64,000 nt of DNA from an uncultured Collinsella sp. (GTDB lineage Bacteria; Actinomycetota; Coriobacteriia; Coriobacteriales; Coriobacteriaceae). A program made the translations under genes and the position numbers. The stretch spans positions 1-64,000 of the forward strand of contig UQIY01000004.1 in the NCBI GenBank assembly GCA_900541195.1. The letters run 5' to 3'. This document shows positions 7,554 to 19,500 of the stretch, piece after piece. Every line of letters starts with the position of its first letter. Position 1 is the first letter of the stretch. The notes under the pieces are model-generated. The model did not search any database. It had not been told where the DNA came from and worked only from the letters and a program-made list of their open reading frames with translations.

Positions 7554-7638
7554 GCCTGAATTCTCTACCTGCGAACAACGGATAAACGCGACCGAGCGGA
7601 AAAGGATGGCAAGCCCGCAAGCAGGGCAAACGTAAGCG

Positions 7639-8655
7639 ATGAGTGGCATGGACCGACATAGCGAGCTCCAGCAGCACATGACGGCGGCCGAGTACCGCCA
7701 AGCTGCCGACGAGCACGTGCGGACCCTCAAGGATTTCTGGAAGGATTTCCTGGTGAGCGGTCTGTTTGTGCTGGCTGCCATCGTTGCCATCTTTGCATGC
7801 CTGGCCTGGTTTGCTGCGAATAACCGAGTGAGCGCCACGGGGGGCACGATCGGGGCGAAGGCGGGGCGCTATAGCCTTACCGCCACCGGCGAAGGCGAGC
7901 CCGACGCCCACACGGGATATTACGAGCGCACGGGCGCCGAAAAGCAAAACATCACGAGGCTCGATACGACGGACGCCATGACGGTAACGCTGGAATCCAA
8001 CCTCAACAACGAGTCCGCCGGCTCTCTGTATCCGGGTGCCCGAGGCAAGATTACGTTTACGGTGAAGCCGCTGGTGGATGACCTGAACGGGGTCACGATC
8101 AACTTGTCACGCGTGCTTAAAGTCACGGGCAATGTCGTTGTTGAGGACGGAAAAACGCTGACGTCTGATGCGCAAACGCTCCTTGGCTTGGCTAAGGGCC
8201 ATTTGCTGTTCTTTACGAGCTGCCAGAACGGGTACTACTCGGGGCGCGTAGTCGATAGCAAGATCAGGATTGACAAGAGCGAATTTTGCAAGAAGGGGTC
8301 GAGCGAGACCACAGAGTCAAAAGAGGTGAGCCTGTACTGGGTATGGCCGGAGTACTTCCAGAACTTTGTCCTTACGGGCAACACGAATTACTACAAGAAT
8401 CTGTTTGCGGCGGCGGGCGACGCAAAGTCTGACTACGGCGCTCTGCAGGCAGATATGAACGCGCATAAAGCGAACTACTTCTATGGCGCGGCAAACGGCA
8501 CAAGTGCTGCCAACGCTCCTGCGGTTTCGGCTGACATGTCCTTCAGCGACGCCGCCATCTGCTCGGCGCTGTACAACAATGCCGACGAGCAGATCGGCAA
8601 TAAGGTCGAATACATTCAACTTAGAATTAGCGCTCAGGAGGGCGTGAGCTCATGA
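7639..8655 (+). CDS. Membrane-anchored surface protein, first gene of the giant-protein operon
   Basis: I do not recognise a named family. The 338-residue protein has a charged cytoplasmic N-terminus of about 36 residues, one membrane helix (about 37-58), then an extracellular domain of about 280 residues rich in Thr, Asn and Gly. Immediately after the helix it reads AWFAANNRVSATGG (56-69), matched in the next protein by TWFVSSKSLSTVGK. The W-F-x-x-N/S-K/R pattern after an N-terminal helix resembles TasA/camelysin-like fibre subunits and surface proteins of clostridia; this is a resemblance, not proof. Two ATG codons (7639 and 7648) are possible starts and neither has a strong ribosome binding site. 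The stop overlaps the next start (ATGA). Confidence 0.75.
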   Translation: MSGMDRHSELQQHMTAAEYRQAADEHVRTLKDFWKDFLVSGLFVLAAIVAIFACLAWFAANNRVSATGGTIGAKAGRYSLTATGEGEPDAHTGYYERTGAEKQNITRLDTTDAMTVTLESNLNNESAGSLYPGARGKITFTVKPLVDDLNGVTINLSRVLKVTGNVVVEDGKTLTSDAQTLLGLAKGHLLFFTSCQNGYYSGRVVDSKIRIDKSEFCKKGSSETTESKEVSLYWVWPEYFQNFVLTGNTNYYKNLFAAAGDAKSDYGALQADMNAHKANYFYGAANGTSAANAPAVSADMSFSDAAICSALYNNADEQIGNKVEYIQLRISAQEGVSS

Positions 8656-9458
8656 GCACCATGCAAACGCGCCTCGGCGATGCCCGCAATTGGATAGAAA
8701 ACCACCGCGCACAGACCCTCGCGGTCTTGGTGCTGCTCGCGGCCATCATTTTTATCATCGGCCTTACCATGACATGGTTCGTAAGCAGCAAAAGTTTGTC
8801 TACGGTGGGTAAGATTCAAACGCCCGCGCAGCTTAAGATCATGGGTCCCAACCAGACAAGCATTGAGCCCATCGAGATTTCGTATGACGAGTCGCGCGGC
8901 GATGAGAAGAAAGACGACGGCACCGTGACCGTTCGTCGCGCGTTTTGTGTGCGGAGCGACAATGGCGATCCCGCTGCCGGCGGTCAAGCGTTTGAGCTGC
9001 AGGTGGCAAATACCACGAATATCACGGGGCTGACAATCAATGTGTACCACGTGACGGTCAACGAACCGCCGGCAACGAAGGGAGATGTGGTCGGCCTCGA
9101 CGGGCTCAACCGCACCTACTCATGGAGCAAGAAGAGCAGCACCCCGATTAAGTTCGCTTTTATCAACTCCGCGGACGGGACAAGTACGTTAGCTAAGGAG
9201 CTTGAGGCAAACGACCCGACGTACGGCTCGTACGTGAATGTCCAGAAAAACGCGCGCCCGCTCTACCGGTATCACGAGTTCACAAAGAGTCAGCTCGACG
9301 GTTACAGCGATAAGAACAAAAGGGCCAACGCCGCCACGAACTTCATCATCGAGTGCACGTGGAATCCGGGCGTTGTGACCGTAAACGGAAAGACAGTCTC
9401 AAACGTCAAAGAGACCGACATGGTCTACCTAATCGCTCGCGGCACGAGCGGCAACTAA
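8652..9458 (+). CDS. Membrane-anchored surface protein, second gene
   Basis: This 268-residue paralogue-like protein has a membrane helix at about residues 21-43 and the motif TWFVSSKSLSTVG directly after it, as in the preceding protein. The outer domain has strand-rich stretches (AFELQVANTTNITGLTINVY) and no cysteine pair, enzyme motif or sorting signal. Translation starts inside the previous stop codon (ATGA overlap), which indicates coupled synthesis and fixed stoichiometry. A function in a surface fibre or in anchoring the giant secreted protein is inferred only from position and topology. Confidence 0.75.
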   Translation: MSTMQTRLGDARNWIENHRAQTLAVLVLLAAIIFIIGLTMTWFVSSKSLSTVGKIQTPAQLKIMGPNQTSIEPIEISYDESRGDEKKDDGTVTVRRAFCVRSDNGDPAAGGQAFELQVANTTNITGLTINVYHVTVNEPPATKGDVVGLDGLNRTYSWSKKSSTPIKFAFINSADGTSTLAKELEANDPTYGSYVNVQKNARPLYRYHEFTKSQLDGYSDKNKRANAATNFIIECTWNPGVVTVNGKTVSNVKETDMVYLIARGTSGN

Positions 9459-9481
9459 TAGCAGGAAGGGAGGGGCGCCAG

Positions 9482-10459
9482 ATGAGGAAAGACAAGAACG
9501 CACAAAATGAAATCGCAAGGCCTGCCGGCAAGCACTTTGCACAGGTTGACGATCATGCGGCGAAGTCTGCCTTGGCGGAGTCTGCTGCCCCTAATTCCAA
9601 AGTGCGCAAACGCCTGTGGGCAGTTGCGGTGCTGCTGTGCGCCGTCGCGATTGCGACGGGAACCTACCTTACCTACACGGCCTTTTTGGCGGGTGACTTT
9701 CTTAAGTCGGTTGCTGTTTCGGGCACGTCACAGGCGCTGTTTGCCTCGGACATGCTTACGGGCTACACGAATGATACGCTGAATGACGAGGGGATTGCCG
9801 TCCGAAGCGTCATTGCCGACACGAGTGGGGAAAACTGCTCTTTTACCTTTCGCATTTACAACCATCTGCTGGGCGACAAGAACAAGGTCAACGACAAGGA
9901 CGTTAACGCGACGCTGAGCGTGACGGCGACGGGTACGACGAAAGCTTGGAGCATAAGCGGTGAGCCTGCGCTGACGGCGAACGGCACGGTCGGCCTTTCC
10001 TTCCCCGCCAACAAGGCAACCATGTATACCTATAAGGTTACGTTTTCCAAGGCAGACCTCAACAAAGCATCCTTCACCGTTAAGGCCCAGGTCGGCTCCA
10101 ATAGCCCTGGCACCAACCTTAAATGGCTCGCCGCCAAGATTGCGCCTTCCGAGCGTGCAGAGGTAACGGCTTCGGGCGTTTCGGGCGAGTGGGTCGATAA
10201 GAACTCGGATATCAACGCTTTCGACGCTTACAACTATCGCGCGACCGTTACGGGCGCGCCAACAAAAATCAAGCTTACATGGGGCGACAAGGTTGAGCTT
10301 GACCCATTTTTGGCGACGAATCATTCCGACGCGACCTTTGATGGAAGGTCGGTTACGTTCACCATGGATCCCGGGTCGGAGATTATTACCTTTTACCGTT
10401 CGACGGATACCGCGCCCGGCAGCTTGGATGACATCGGTGTTACGTGCAGGGCTGCGTAG
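9482..10459 (+). CDS. Membrane-anchored surface protein, third gene
   Basis: This 325-residue protein carries a 44-residue cytoplasmic N-terminus, a membrane helix at about 45-67 (LWAVAVLLCAVAIATGTYL) and an extracellular beta-rich domain (LSVTATGTTKAWSISG, YTYKVTFSKADL). The W-F signature of the two preceding proteins is replaced by TYTAFLAGDF, so it is a more distant member or a different class. A strong GGGAGG lies about ten bases before ATG 9482; a frame extending back to 9353 is spurious because it overlaps the previous gene. It is followed 64 bp later by the giant gene. Confidence 0.75.
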   Translation: MRKDKNAQNEIARPAGKHFAQVDDHAAKSALAESAAPNSKVRKRLWAVAVLLCAVAIATGTYLTYTAFLAGDFLKSVAVSGTSQALFASDMLTGYTNDTLNDEGIAVRSVIADTSGENCSFTFRIYNHLLGDKNKVNDKDVNATLSVTATGTTKAWSISGEPALTANGTVGLSFPANKATMYTYKVTFSKADLNKASFTVKAQVGSNSPGTNLKWLAAKIAPSERAEVTASGVSGEWVDKNSDINAFDAYNYRATVTGAPTKIKLTWGDKVELDPFLATNHSDATFDGRSVTFTMDPGSEIITFYRSTDTAPGSLDDIGVTCRAA

Positions 10460-10523
10460 GCCAACCGCAATCTGTGATTTTGAGACCCCGCACGGGGCAT
10501 GAGATAGAACGAGGTAGGATCAG

Positions 10524-13500
10524 ATGAGAACGGCAAAGCGCATAACAACCGCATGCCTGACTGCGATCATGATTTTCCAGGCGCTTGCGCCCTCCACGGA
10601 GGTGTTCGCGCAAGAGCTCGACGCCGTCATGGAGGCATCCGTCTCCGCCGCGCGCGCCGCGGGCAACACGGCGCGCTCCGTACAGGATGCTGTGGCCACC
10701 GCGCTGCAAGATGCTGACCAGGCTACATCTGATGATGTCGTAACGACTCCGGGCGCCGACGCTGGCGCTACCGAGGGCGGCGACGGTTCTACCAACGCTG
10801 GCGAATCACAGGACTCCACGACCGATGGAACCACTAACGGCGATACCCCAACGGAGGGCGACGCGTCCCAAGACGATGCGGCTGCCGATGAGGGTGCTGC
10901 TGACGGAGAACAAGCGGATGACGCGGACGCGGATGCTGCTGATCAGGCAAACACCGCCCCCACCATCGCTACTGTCGAGGATCTCAGGCACGCGTTGGGT
11001 GACGGCAATGTCATCACTGACGACTTGGGCGCCGTCACGGCCATTACCTTTGAGTCCAACGCCGACCTTATCGCCATCTCCAACACCGATCCCGCCATCT
11101 ACCAGAACGCGAACATCTCCAAAGGTGGCTCGACCGGCATCGACTTCGACGTGTGCGGCGCGGAGATCGTGGACGGCCTGGGTAGCCTCACGTTCCAGGG
11201 CTTCGGCAGCGATGCCTACCCTTTCAAAGGCGCGCTCAACCTCGGCGACAGGACCCTGACCGTCAACAAGACGCTCTTCAACAACATCGAGCTTAGTGAC
11301 GATAACAGCAGCGTAAAGCTCACTTGGAAGGGCACCGATGCCCAGCCCATAGTGGCCGCAAAGGTCGCGGGCGCGGACAAGACGCTTGCTGCCACCGTTA
11401 CCGTGGGCACGCCCAAAAGCGATACCGAAAAGGACATCTGCAAGCTCACCTCGCCGCTTGTGGGCGAGGTCACGGGCGCGCTTACACTTAATGCCACCTA
11501 CACGACAAGCGCGAACAGCCCCCTGGCGGTCGATATGCAATCGAGCGCAGGCAACATGGGCTTGCTTGTGAACACCCTTGCCGAAGGAGCATCGCTTACG
11601 CTTGCGGGCCTCGCCCTGCCGGACAAACTCGACGGTACCCCCACTATCAACGCGACAGCCGATGGCGCCAACGCAGGAGGCCTTATCGGCGAGGCGCGGG
11701 AGGGTGCCACCGTCGCCCTACCAACTGGCATCGATGTCTCGGCGCTGAGCGTCGCAGGTAAAAACGCGGCGGGCGGTCTTATCGGTAAGGCCACCAACCT
11801 CACGCTCAACATCGCTGATGGCGTAACGGTTAAGCCGGCGTGCAACGTCGGCGATAAAGACAGCGCTTGCTCCGGTGGCGTCATCGGCGACGTGAGCTTT
11901 GCGCAAGGATTTATCGTTAAGCCCAATATGTTCGACCTGGGCAAGCTTGTGACGCTTGGTGCATCGCAACGCGCCGGCGCCCTTTTTGGTGTGGCCGATA
12001 TTTCTAATGGCGACATCGTGGTGCAAGGCGGAACGTATAAGAGCAAGTTCACCTTACCGGAAGGAGTTAGCTTCAACGGCAGCTACGGCGGCCTTGTCGG
12101 CAAGGTGTTTGCGACGGCAAAAGGCGTCGATGAGTCGCTGCGCGCCTTTGTGGTCCAAAAGGATGCGGATAAGAAAACGTGCTCAATTGAGTTTGAACTT
12201 GCGGGCAAGCTGTCCGATACGGGCGGTGTTGTTGGCTATGTTGGCGATAGCGCGGACTCCAATTCGCAGCCTGTCGCCGTTGTGCTCGACGGCGTGACGG
12301 TTGCGTGCAAGGGAGATGCTTCGGCGCGAACGGACGCCGGAAAGTTCGGTGGTGCCGTGGGCGTTGTCGACGCGCGCAATGTCCTTGACGTGCGAGATTT
12401 CAAACTTACAAGCGACAATCCTATCGGTAAGGCGCAAAGCAACCGTGCCGCGGGAATTGCAGGCTCCGCGTGGAATGCTGTAATCAAATTCAGCGGCATC
12501 ACGGATCTGTCGGGCGCAAGTTTTGCCGAAAACAGCACGACGGGCCAGCTCGTATACGAGAACCACAACGCGCTGATTTTTGCTGTCGGCGATGGCTCTG
12601 ACGCTGACAAGGGTGCAGCGGGCTGGACCTTCAAACGTAGCAATACTGCCTCGAAGACGGACGACATCGCGACCTACGGCGAAGTTATTCGTCTGGGCGG
12701 CGACTTCATTAAGCTTGATGTGGACACTCATAAGTTGACCTTGCCGGATTCGCTGACGGCAGCTAACGGTGCCTACACCCTAACCTCTGTTGAGGATTTC
12801 GCCAAACTTGCAATCACCTGGCAAACCAACGGCTACTACTCCATGGTCGAGGGCGTTTCCGAAAACAACCCGAACATCTTGCAGTCCTCGACCATTACGG
12901 TGAACGGCACTATTGATCTCAAGGGCACGGGCCTGACGGGTTTCACGCAGAATCGTGCAGACGGCTCGCAAGTTTTCTCGGGAACGTTGAACGGCGGCGG
13001 CACAAATGGCAACGGCACAATCAACCTTGCCGTCGGCGAGCCGTACGGCAAGCGTGGTGAAGCTGTGCTCGACGGCAATGACACGAGCAACGGCAACGGC
13101 AAAATCTACCGCCACGGCCGCTTGGGCTTGTTCGCGGCCGTCAACGGCGCAACCATCTCCAACGTCACAATCGCTGGTTCCATGAAGTTCGATAACGGTT
13201 CGGCTATCGATGCCGGGTCGCTTGCAGGTACCATCGTCGGCAACCTGCCATTGTCTGGCGTAACGTGCAAAACGAATATCGCGTGTGATGATACGTTCGG
13301 CAACGAAGTGAACATTGGTGGTATTGCGGGCAGCGTGTCGGCGGCTTCTACGGTTGCGTTTAAGGATAACAGCAGGGCTCAAGCGACCATCGCTGCAACT
13401 AAAACGCTTAACGGCAATAGTCGCATTGGCGGCGCCATTGGTTATGTGGGCGATTATGGCTCGTCATTCAATGTTGCGGGCCTCGAAGTCGCCGGATCAA

Positions 13501-16500
13501 TCGAAACCGGCAATTGCACCAGCGGCAAGATTGCCCAGGTCGGTGGCTTTATCGGCTGCATTGCTCAGGGATCGAACGAGAAGAACGTTACCATTACCGG
13601 TCTTAGCTTTAGTGAATTCGCTATGACCGTGGGCAAGAACGGCGACAAGTTCAACGGCGCCGGTGGTCTTCTGGGCTACAGCTGGGGCAACGCCATCGTC
13701 ACCATTGGCGATACTACTGCGAATACCAGCGGCAGCACCTACGCCCTCAAAACTACCAACAACACGACCGTGACTGCAGAAAACTCTACCGAGGTCGGCG
13801 GCCTCGTATACGCCGCCAGTGGCCACTGGATCATCAATAATTATGCTATCAATTTGGCCAACGCTTCCTTTACCGCTAATAGCGCAACCACGCTTGGCGT
13901 TCTTATTGCTCGCGGCAGTACATCCGATTCAAATAGCTTTGGTGCCGAGACCAACTATAACGGTCTATATCTGGAGGACAGGGCTTGGTGGGGTACCGCT
14001 TATGCTGTGAATGGCGTGTCTATAACCGCCCCAAAGGTAAAGACATACGACGAATGGCTTGCAAATGGCGTGAAGCCCGAAAGTAATCTGATTGATAACG
14101 GCTGCAATGCGGTTGTCTCGCTTCATACCGAGGACCAAAAGCTGGACATGAGCGGAGATCCTGCTAGAGATAATAGTTATCGAAATCGCATCGCCCCCGC
14201 TAATCCTTCTGATAGCTTTCCGCAAACAAATGGTTCTGTTCGCTACTACTACAATCTTGACAAAGCGTATACGGCGGTAGGCAACAAGCCGGAAAACGCT
14301 AGCAAAGACAATTGGATGAACTCCGCAGAGTACTTATTACTTTGGTGTGCGTACCTGTATGCTCCTAGCGCGATTCAGGGCTATATCATTCCGGGAAATC
14401 AGGCTATTTTCCAAGGAAACAATATTGGCACGAGCGACAGCGCGGGCGTGGAAATCAATTTAGATGGATACAGTTTCTATCCTACTGACCCCGCGAAGGG
14501 CTCAACGGTTACTGTGAATAATGCAACGATTACGTTCCATTATTCCGACATTAAAGATGAGCAAGAAGGTAACAAAAAGAATAGCGAAGCCACGCAGCAC
14601 GAAAATATGCACTGCGCTCTCATCGGAACCCATACGGGCAGCCTCAAGGTTAAAAATGTCACGCTTGCAGGCACCGTGGGCTCCGTTGTGAACGATGCGG
14701 GAAGTTCGTCCGGTGCACTTGTGTGCTGCTGTATCTATGGGCCCATCAATGAGACTAATGTGGCACAGCTCGAGATAGATGGTCTGACACTTGACGGCTT
14801 GAAGGTCGACGGTGTGAACGGCTATACCAGTTACGCCCCTCTGCTTATCAACGAGATGCAGACATGCGTGAACCTGAGCGCTAAGAATATTTCAACCCTT
14901 AGTTACGCGAAAGGGGCCACGGCGGCAACCTCGCTCTTCGGCAGGCTCGGCGTGGGAAACAATTCCGATCAGGTGACGGCGAAGTTTGAGCAAATCAGCT
15001 TGCCCAGCCAAAAGAACAATACGATCTTCACCCATGCGAGCCTGCTGGAGAGTTTTGGCTACGGAAGCACGAGCACGGGTTCTGCGGACTACACCTTTAC
15101 TAAGGCCGATGCCGATGCAGGCAAGGTGACATACGGATCTGAGATTGATGGGAGTACGGAGTACCCGGGCAAGCAGCTTTGGTATTACGACGAAGCGACG
15201 TATGGTGCCGTGAGCGGCTATGTGACGGTTGATGGTAAGAAGGACGGTGACGTCAGGCCTTGGTTCGGTGACTACCTTCCTTATGTTTACAAGGGAAAAG
15301 CCGCCGAGGATGGCGTCCAGTATCACGAAATTAAAGTCAACCAGCGCATTCCAAAGCTGGTAATGGGATGTGGTACCTACGGCGATCCTTATTCCGTCAC
15401 AAACGCGGCGGAGATGAATGCCATTGCCAACTACATTAATAACATGACGGCGCTTGACGGCTGGGAGGTCACCATTGTCGCCGACCAGGGTAGGCTCTGC
15501 ACTCGCCGCAGCAGCGATCACTCGACCGACAATGAGGTTACGTACGTCTACAAGCAGGCGAACGGTACCGATAATAAATGGGAGAAGAAGACCGGAGACG
15601 CGTCGACCAATTCCCCGCAGACGCTGAGCGACGAAACCATGCACCGCTATATGCAGAGCGCGTATTACAGCATCGAGCCTACTGAGGGCAATACGATTAC
15701 TCTCGACGGCGCATCGTTTGGCGGTTTTGGAAATAGGGCCAACCCGTTTAGGGGCGTCATCGTTGGCAACTTTGGCAGTGATAATAAAAACGCAACCATC
15801 AAGATAGAGAATAACGAGGGTTCGCTTCGCGGCCTTATTCCCTATAGTTACGGCAGCGTGGTGCGCGATCTGAATATTCGCTATGTGAACGCGTCGGCGA
15901 CTATTACTTATTCTGCCAAGGATGCCGACGGCGTTCCGACGGCGTTTTTCGGTGGCGTTGTCGGCTGCATCCTTGGTGGCGATAACATTATCGATGGCGT
16001 GGTCGTTAATGGGACGACGGCCGAAAACCCTACAACGGGATTTACCGTCACGGGCGGTGGCGACAAGCCGCATCTTGTTCCCATTGGTGGCTACGTCGGT
16101 GCCATTGCGGGTGGCGGCGTGATTTTCCGCAATATGGACAAAAGCGGAAAATCTTCCTGGCGTGCTGGAACTGGTGACAAATCTCGTGGTCTGGGAAAGG
16201 GCAACTTTGATCTCTACAACAATCCCTACGTCGGTCGCGTGATTGATGGCTATGCCTTTAGCGAGGGCTGTAAGGTTGAAAACGGTAACGCTAACTACCA
16301 GATTAACGAGCTCACAAAAAAAGGAACCCCCTGTGTCACCACCACGGGCACCGACAACAAGTACCTCGGCACTAACGCCGAGGCTCCTGTGACCATGGTG
16401 AAAAACGCCCAGGGCCTTTTGGTGCTCTCGGCCATCATCAGCTCGGGTGCGGGTGCTGGCGCGGCACATACCAACTACTCCAATAATGGCGTGTTCCGCG

Positions 16501-19500
16501 GTTCCAAGGCTTACTGGGGCAGCGATTCGCAAGACCCGGCGATATGCGGCTACCTGTTTGGCAACAAGGAATATGGCAAGGTACGGAATGCTAACTACGC
16601 AAATGTGGGCAAGCCTGAGAGTGCTGCCGGCGATTTCGAAATCGCCAAAAACGACGACCAGAAGGCCCCCGGCAAGCAGGGGTGGCACGGCCCGCTCGAC
16701 CATGATGACGATGTAAATTCGCCCTACCTGGTGGCGTCCTACGCTGCCGACTACCAAACGGGCTATGTGTGCGCGTCGAAATCGATCGGCATGAGCTTGG
16801 AGTTCAAGCAGGGCGACACCTACGATATGACCGACTACGGCACGGGGTACGTGGGCCTAAACGGCCGCTACTATTCCAATGCCTGCAATTCGAACCAGCC
16901 GGGCACCGACCGAGACCGTATTACGCCGCACGTAGCCACGATCGACGGTAACGGCGCCACCATCACGGTGGGTACCGAAGGCACCGCCTACGGCGTCGTC
17001 GAATACGCCGACGACGACTATAAGGTCTCGGGCGTGGGTGGTCTATTCAGCACCGTGATGTTCACCTCCACCAATGTGGGGCAGAGCGTCACCGCGAACG
17101 ACGGCGCGCAGGTCAAAGACCTCACCTTTAGCAACTGCAACGTAGCGCTCACCTATATCGACACCAACGGCGAAGCCAAACCAGGAGAGGCGCCGAACGA
17201 CCTTACCGGTGCCGGCCTTTTGGCGGGTGCAACGGCCAACTACGACGACGGCACGTGCGGCATCTACCGCAACGTGCAGATGAAGAACTGCACCGTGTCG
17301 GGCGCAAAGAGCGTAGGAGGGCTTCTTGGCAGCTCGGGCCGCGCCAGACGAACTACGAGCGAAGACAGAACCTATATGGTCGAGTTCGGGGACGGGTGGG
17401 GCCCCGCGTATCTCTATGACTGCTCATACACTGGCCTTAACGTCACGGGCGAGAAGAATGTCGGTGGCTATGTGGGTGCGGTCGCCTCGGCGTGCGGTGT
17501 GTGGACAACCGCAGGCACAGGGGTGAGCGAAAGGACCGTTGGCAAAAACTCGACCATAACTGCCACAGGGACAGTGCCCTACGTGGGCGGCGTGCTCGGC
17601 TATGTCGAAAGAAGCGATATCTCGGTCAACACCAACATCGGCACCACTACAGCGGCCCAGTCGTCGTGCACGGCAGTCATCTCTGGGGTAAACGTGCTAG
17701 CCACCGGGTCGAACTCCGATGACCATATGGGCGCCGGCGGCGTGGTCGGACGCGCCCGTGGCGGCGTTATTTCTATGAGCAACGTGCGCATTGATGGCGG
17801 AAACGGCACCGAGAACGCCGTCATCGGCGATAAGGCCGGAACGAACAATAGCATCTACAATGCGGGCGGCCTGATTGGTGAGGTTACGAGTAGCGGTAGC
17901 CCCAACAAGTACTGGTTCGACGACTGCAGTGTCAAGAATGTCAGCATCGCCGGCACCGGCAAATGCTCGGGCGGGCTTATCGGCTACTTCTTCAGCAATG
18001 TGAATATAGCCTGCAACAACATCGCGATCGAGAACGCTACGATTAAGGGTAACTGGAGCGGCGGTCTGCTGGGCGCGAATAACGCGAGTAACAGCGGACC
18101 CGTCGTCATCGACGTTACCAACACAAAGGTATCCAACACCACGTTTAGCGAAAGGTCCAACGGCGGCATTATGGGCGACGGGCGCGGCCAGTTCCATCTG
18201 TTAAACGTGCTCATGGACAGCAATAGCTACAATGCGGGCAAAACCCAGGGCGTACTCTTGGGCGAGGTTGACACGGGGGATGGTAAGTACAGCCTTTCCG
18301 CAGCGGGCGTGGAAGTAAAGCCCGGTAGTGGCAAGACCACGAGCGACCTGCCGCCGATGGTTTACACGACCAATACGAATACGGCTGCTGTTAACGAGAA
18401 AACTTATATTGCCTTCGGCGACTACAACGGCACGGCTGCCGCGCCCAACGAGAACAAAACGCTTTACGGCGCAGGCGATACTGCTACCACGGCAACGAGT
18501 CCGTACGTGACCACGAGGCCCGTGAGCACGCTGGCGGTGCGTGCCTCCGACGGCGACACCACCGACCGCTACCTGTTTGGCGACGGCGCCGCCATTGACA
18601 CCGCGACGACCATCCAAAGCCAAGCGGGTGCCCGCGTTCCCGGCCGCTACACCTACACCAACATCGCCGGCATCAATGATGCCGGCGCATACCAAAACAC
18701 GAGCACCTATAGCGCGGACAGCTCGCGTAGCACCTATAACGCTAACAACATTACTTCGGACAAGAAGGCCAAAACTGACTTCCCCGTGCTCGTGATTCCG
18801 GGCAACGATACCACGACGGTGGAGAGCTACCTGAACATCGTGACCAATGGCGGCTTCTCCGATGCCCGCCGCCTCAACGGCAGCACCGCGCATGTGACCG
18901 CCACCGCCGAGGTCTTCTCGCTCGCCGATAACGGCACCTTCGTCAAGGACGTAGCCGCCTCGCAAGCGCCCACGCTCAAGGTGCTCAACAATGGCACGAG
19001 CTCTATGGCATTCCGCGCGAGCACCGACTGGGACAATGAGCAGGGGCGCTTCACGCTGCTTACGGTCACCTTTAGCGAGGCCGGCCAGAGCTACCGTGTA
19101 CAGGTACCCATCATCGTCAAGCGCATGCTCGAGATCGACTTTACCGCCACCTACTCCGAAGGTGCGAACTTCAAGGCTGCCGACTATGCGACAAAATACG
19201 ACAAGCACGTACTTGTGAGCAGCGGCGACACCATGACCGGCTACCTTACCTGGACCTATGGCAGCGCTCGGGGCAAGCCGGTCGATTACGGCTGGAACAC
19301 GCTGCTCGAAGCCGGCGGCTCTATGGGTCCGCTCAACAAGAGCATTACCTTCGGTGCCACGCTGCCCGAGGGTACACAGCTCACACTCGTGGACACGGCC
19401 AACAACAGCCGCGAATATCACTACACGGTGGGCACGGGCGGCGCGACGTCAGTCAGGCTCACCGAGTTTGTGGACGCTGGCAACAAGGCTTACTACACCG

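Noticed and set aside
7344..7559. 71-codon frame between the flavin reductase and the surface operon
   Set aside because: It overlaps the 23-bp repeats and the inverted repeat and has no ribosome binding site or family match.
7590..7638. c-di-GMP (GEMM) riboswitch suggested by CAGGGCAAAC before the surface operon
   Set aside because: The tetraloop and the second conserved half (GACGCAAAGCC) are missing and the start codon follows directly.
14892..16757. Long antisense reading frame of 621 codons inside the giant gene
   Set aside because: It has no ribosome binding site or motif. Long antisense frames are expected in high-GC coding DNA. The same applies to 367-1737, 31884-33551 and 47338-49374 on the minus strand and 1922-3094 on the plus strand.
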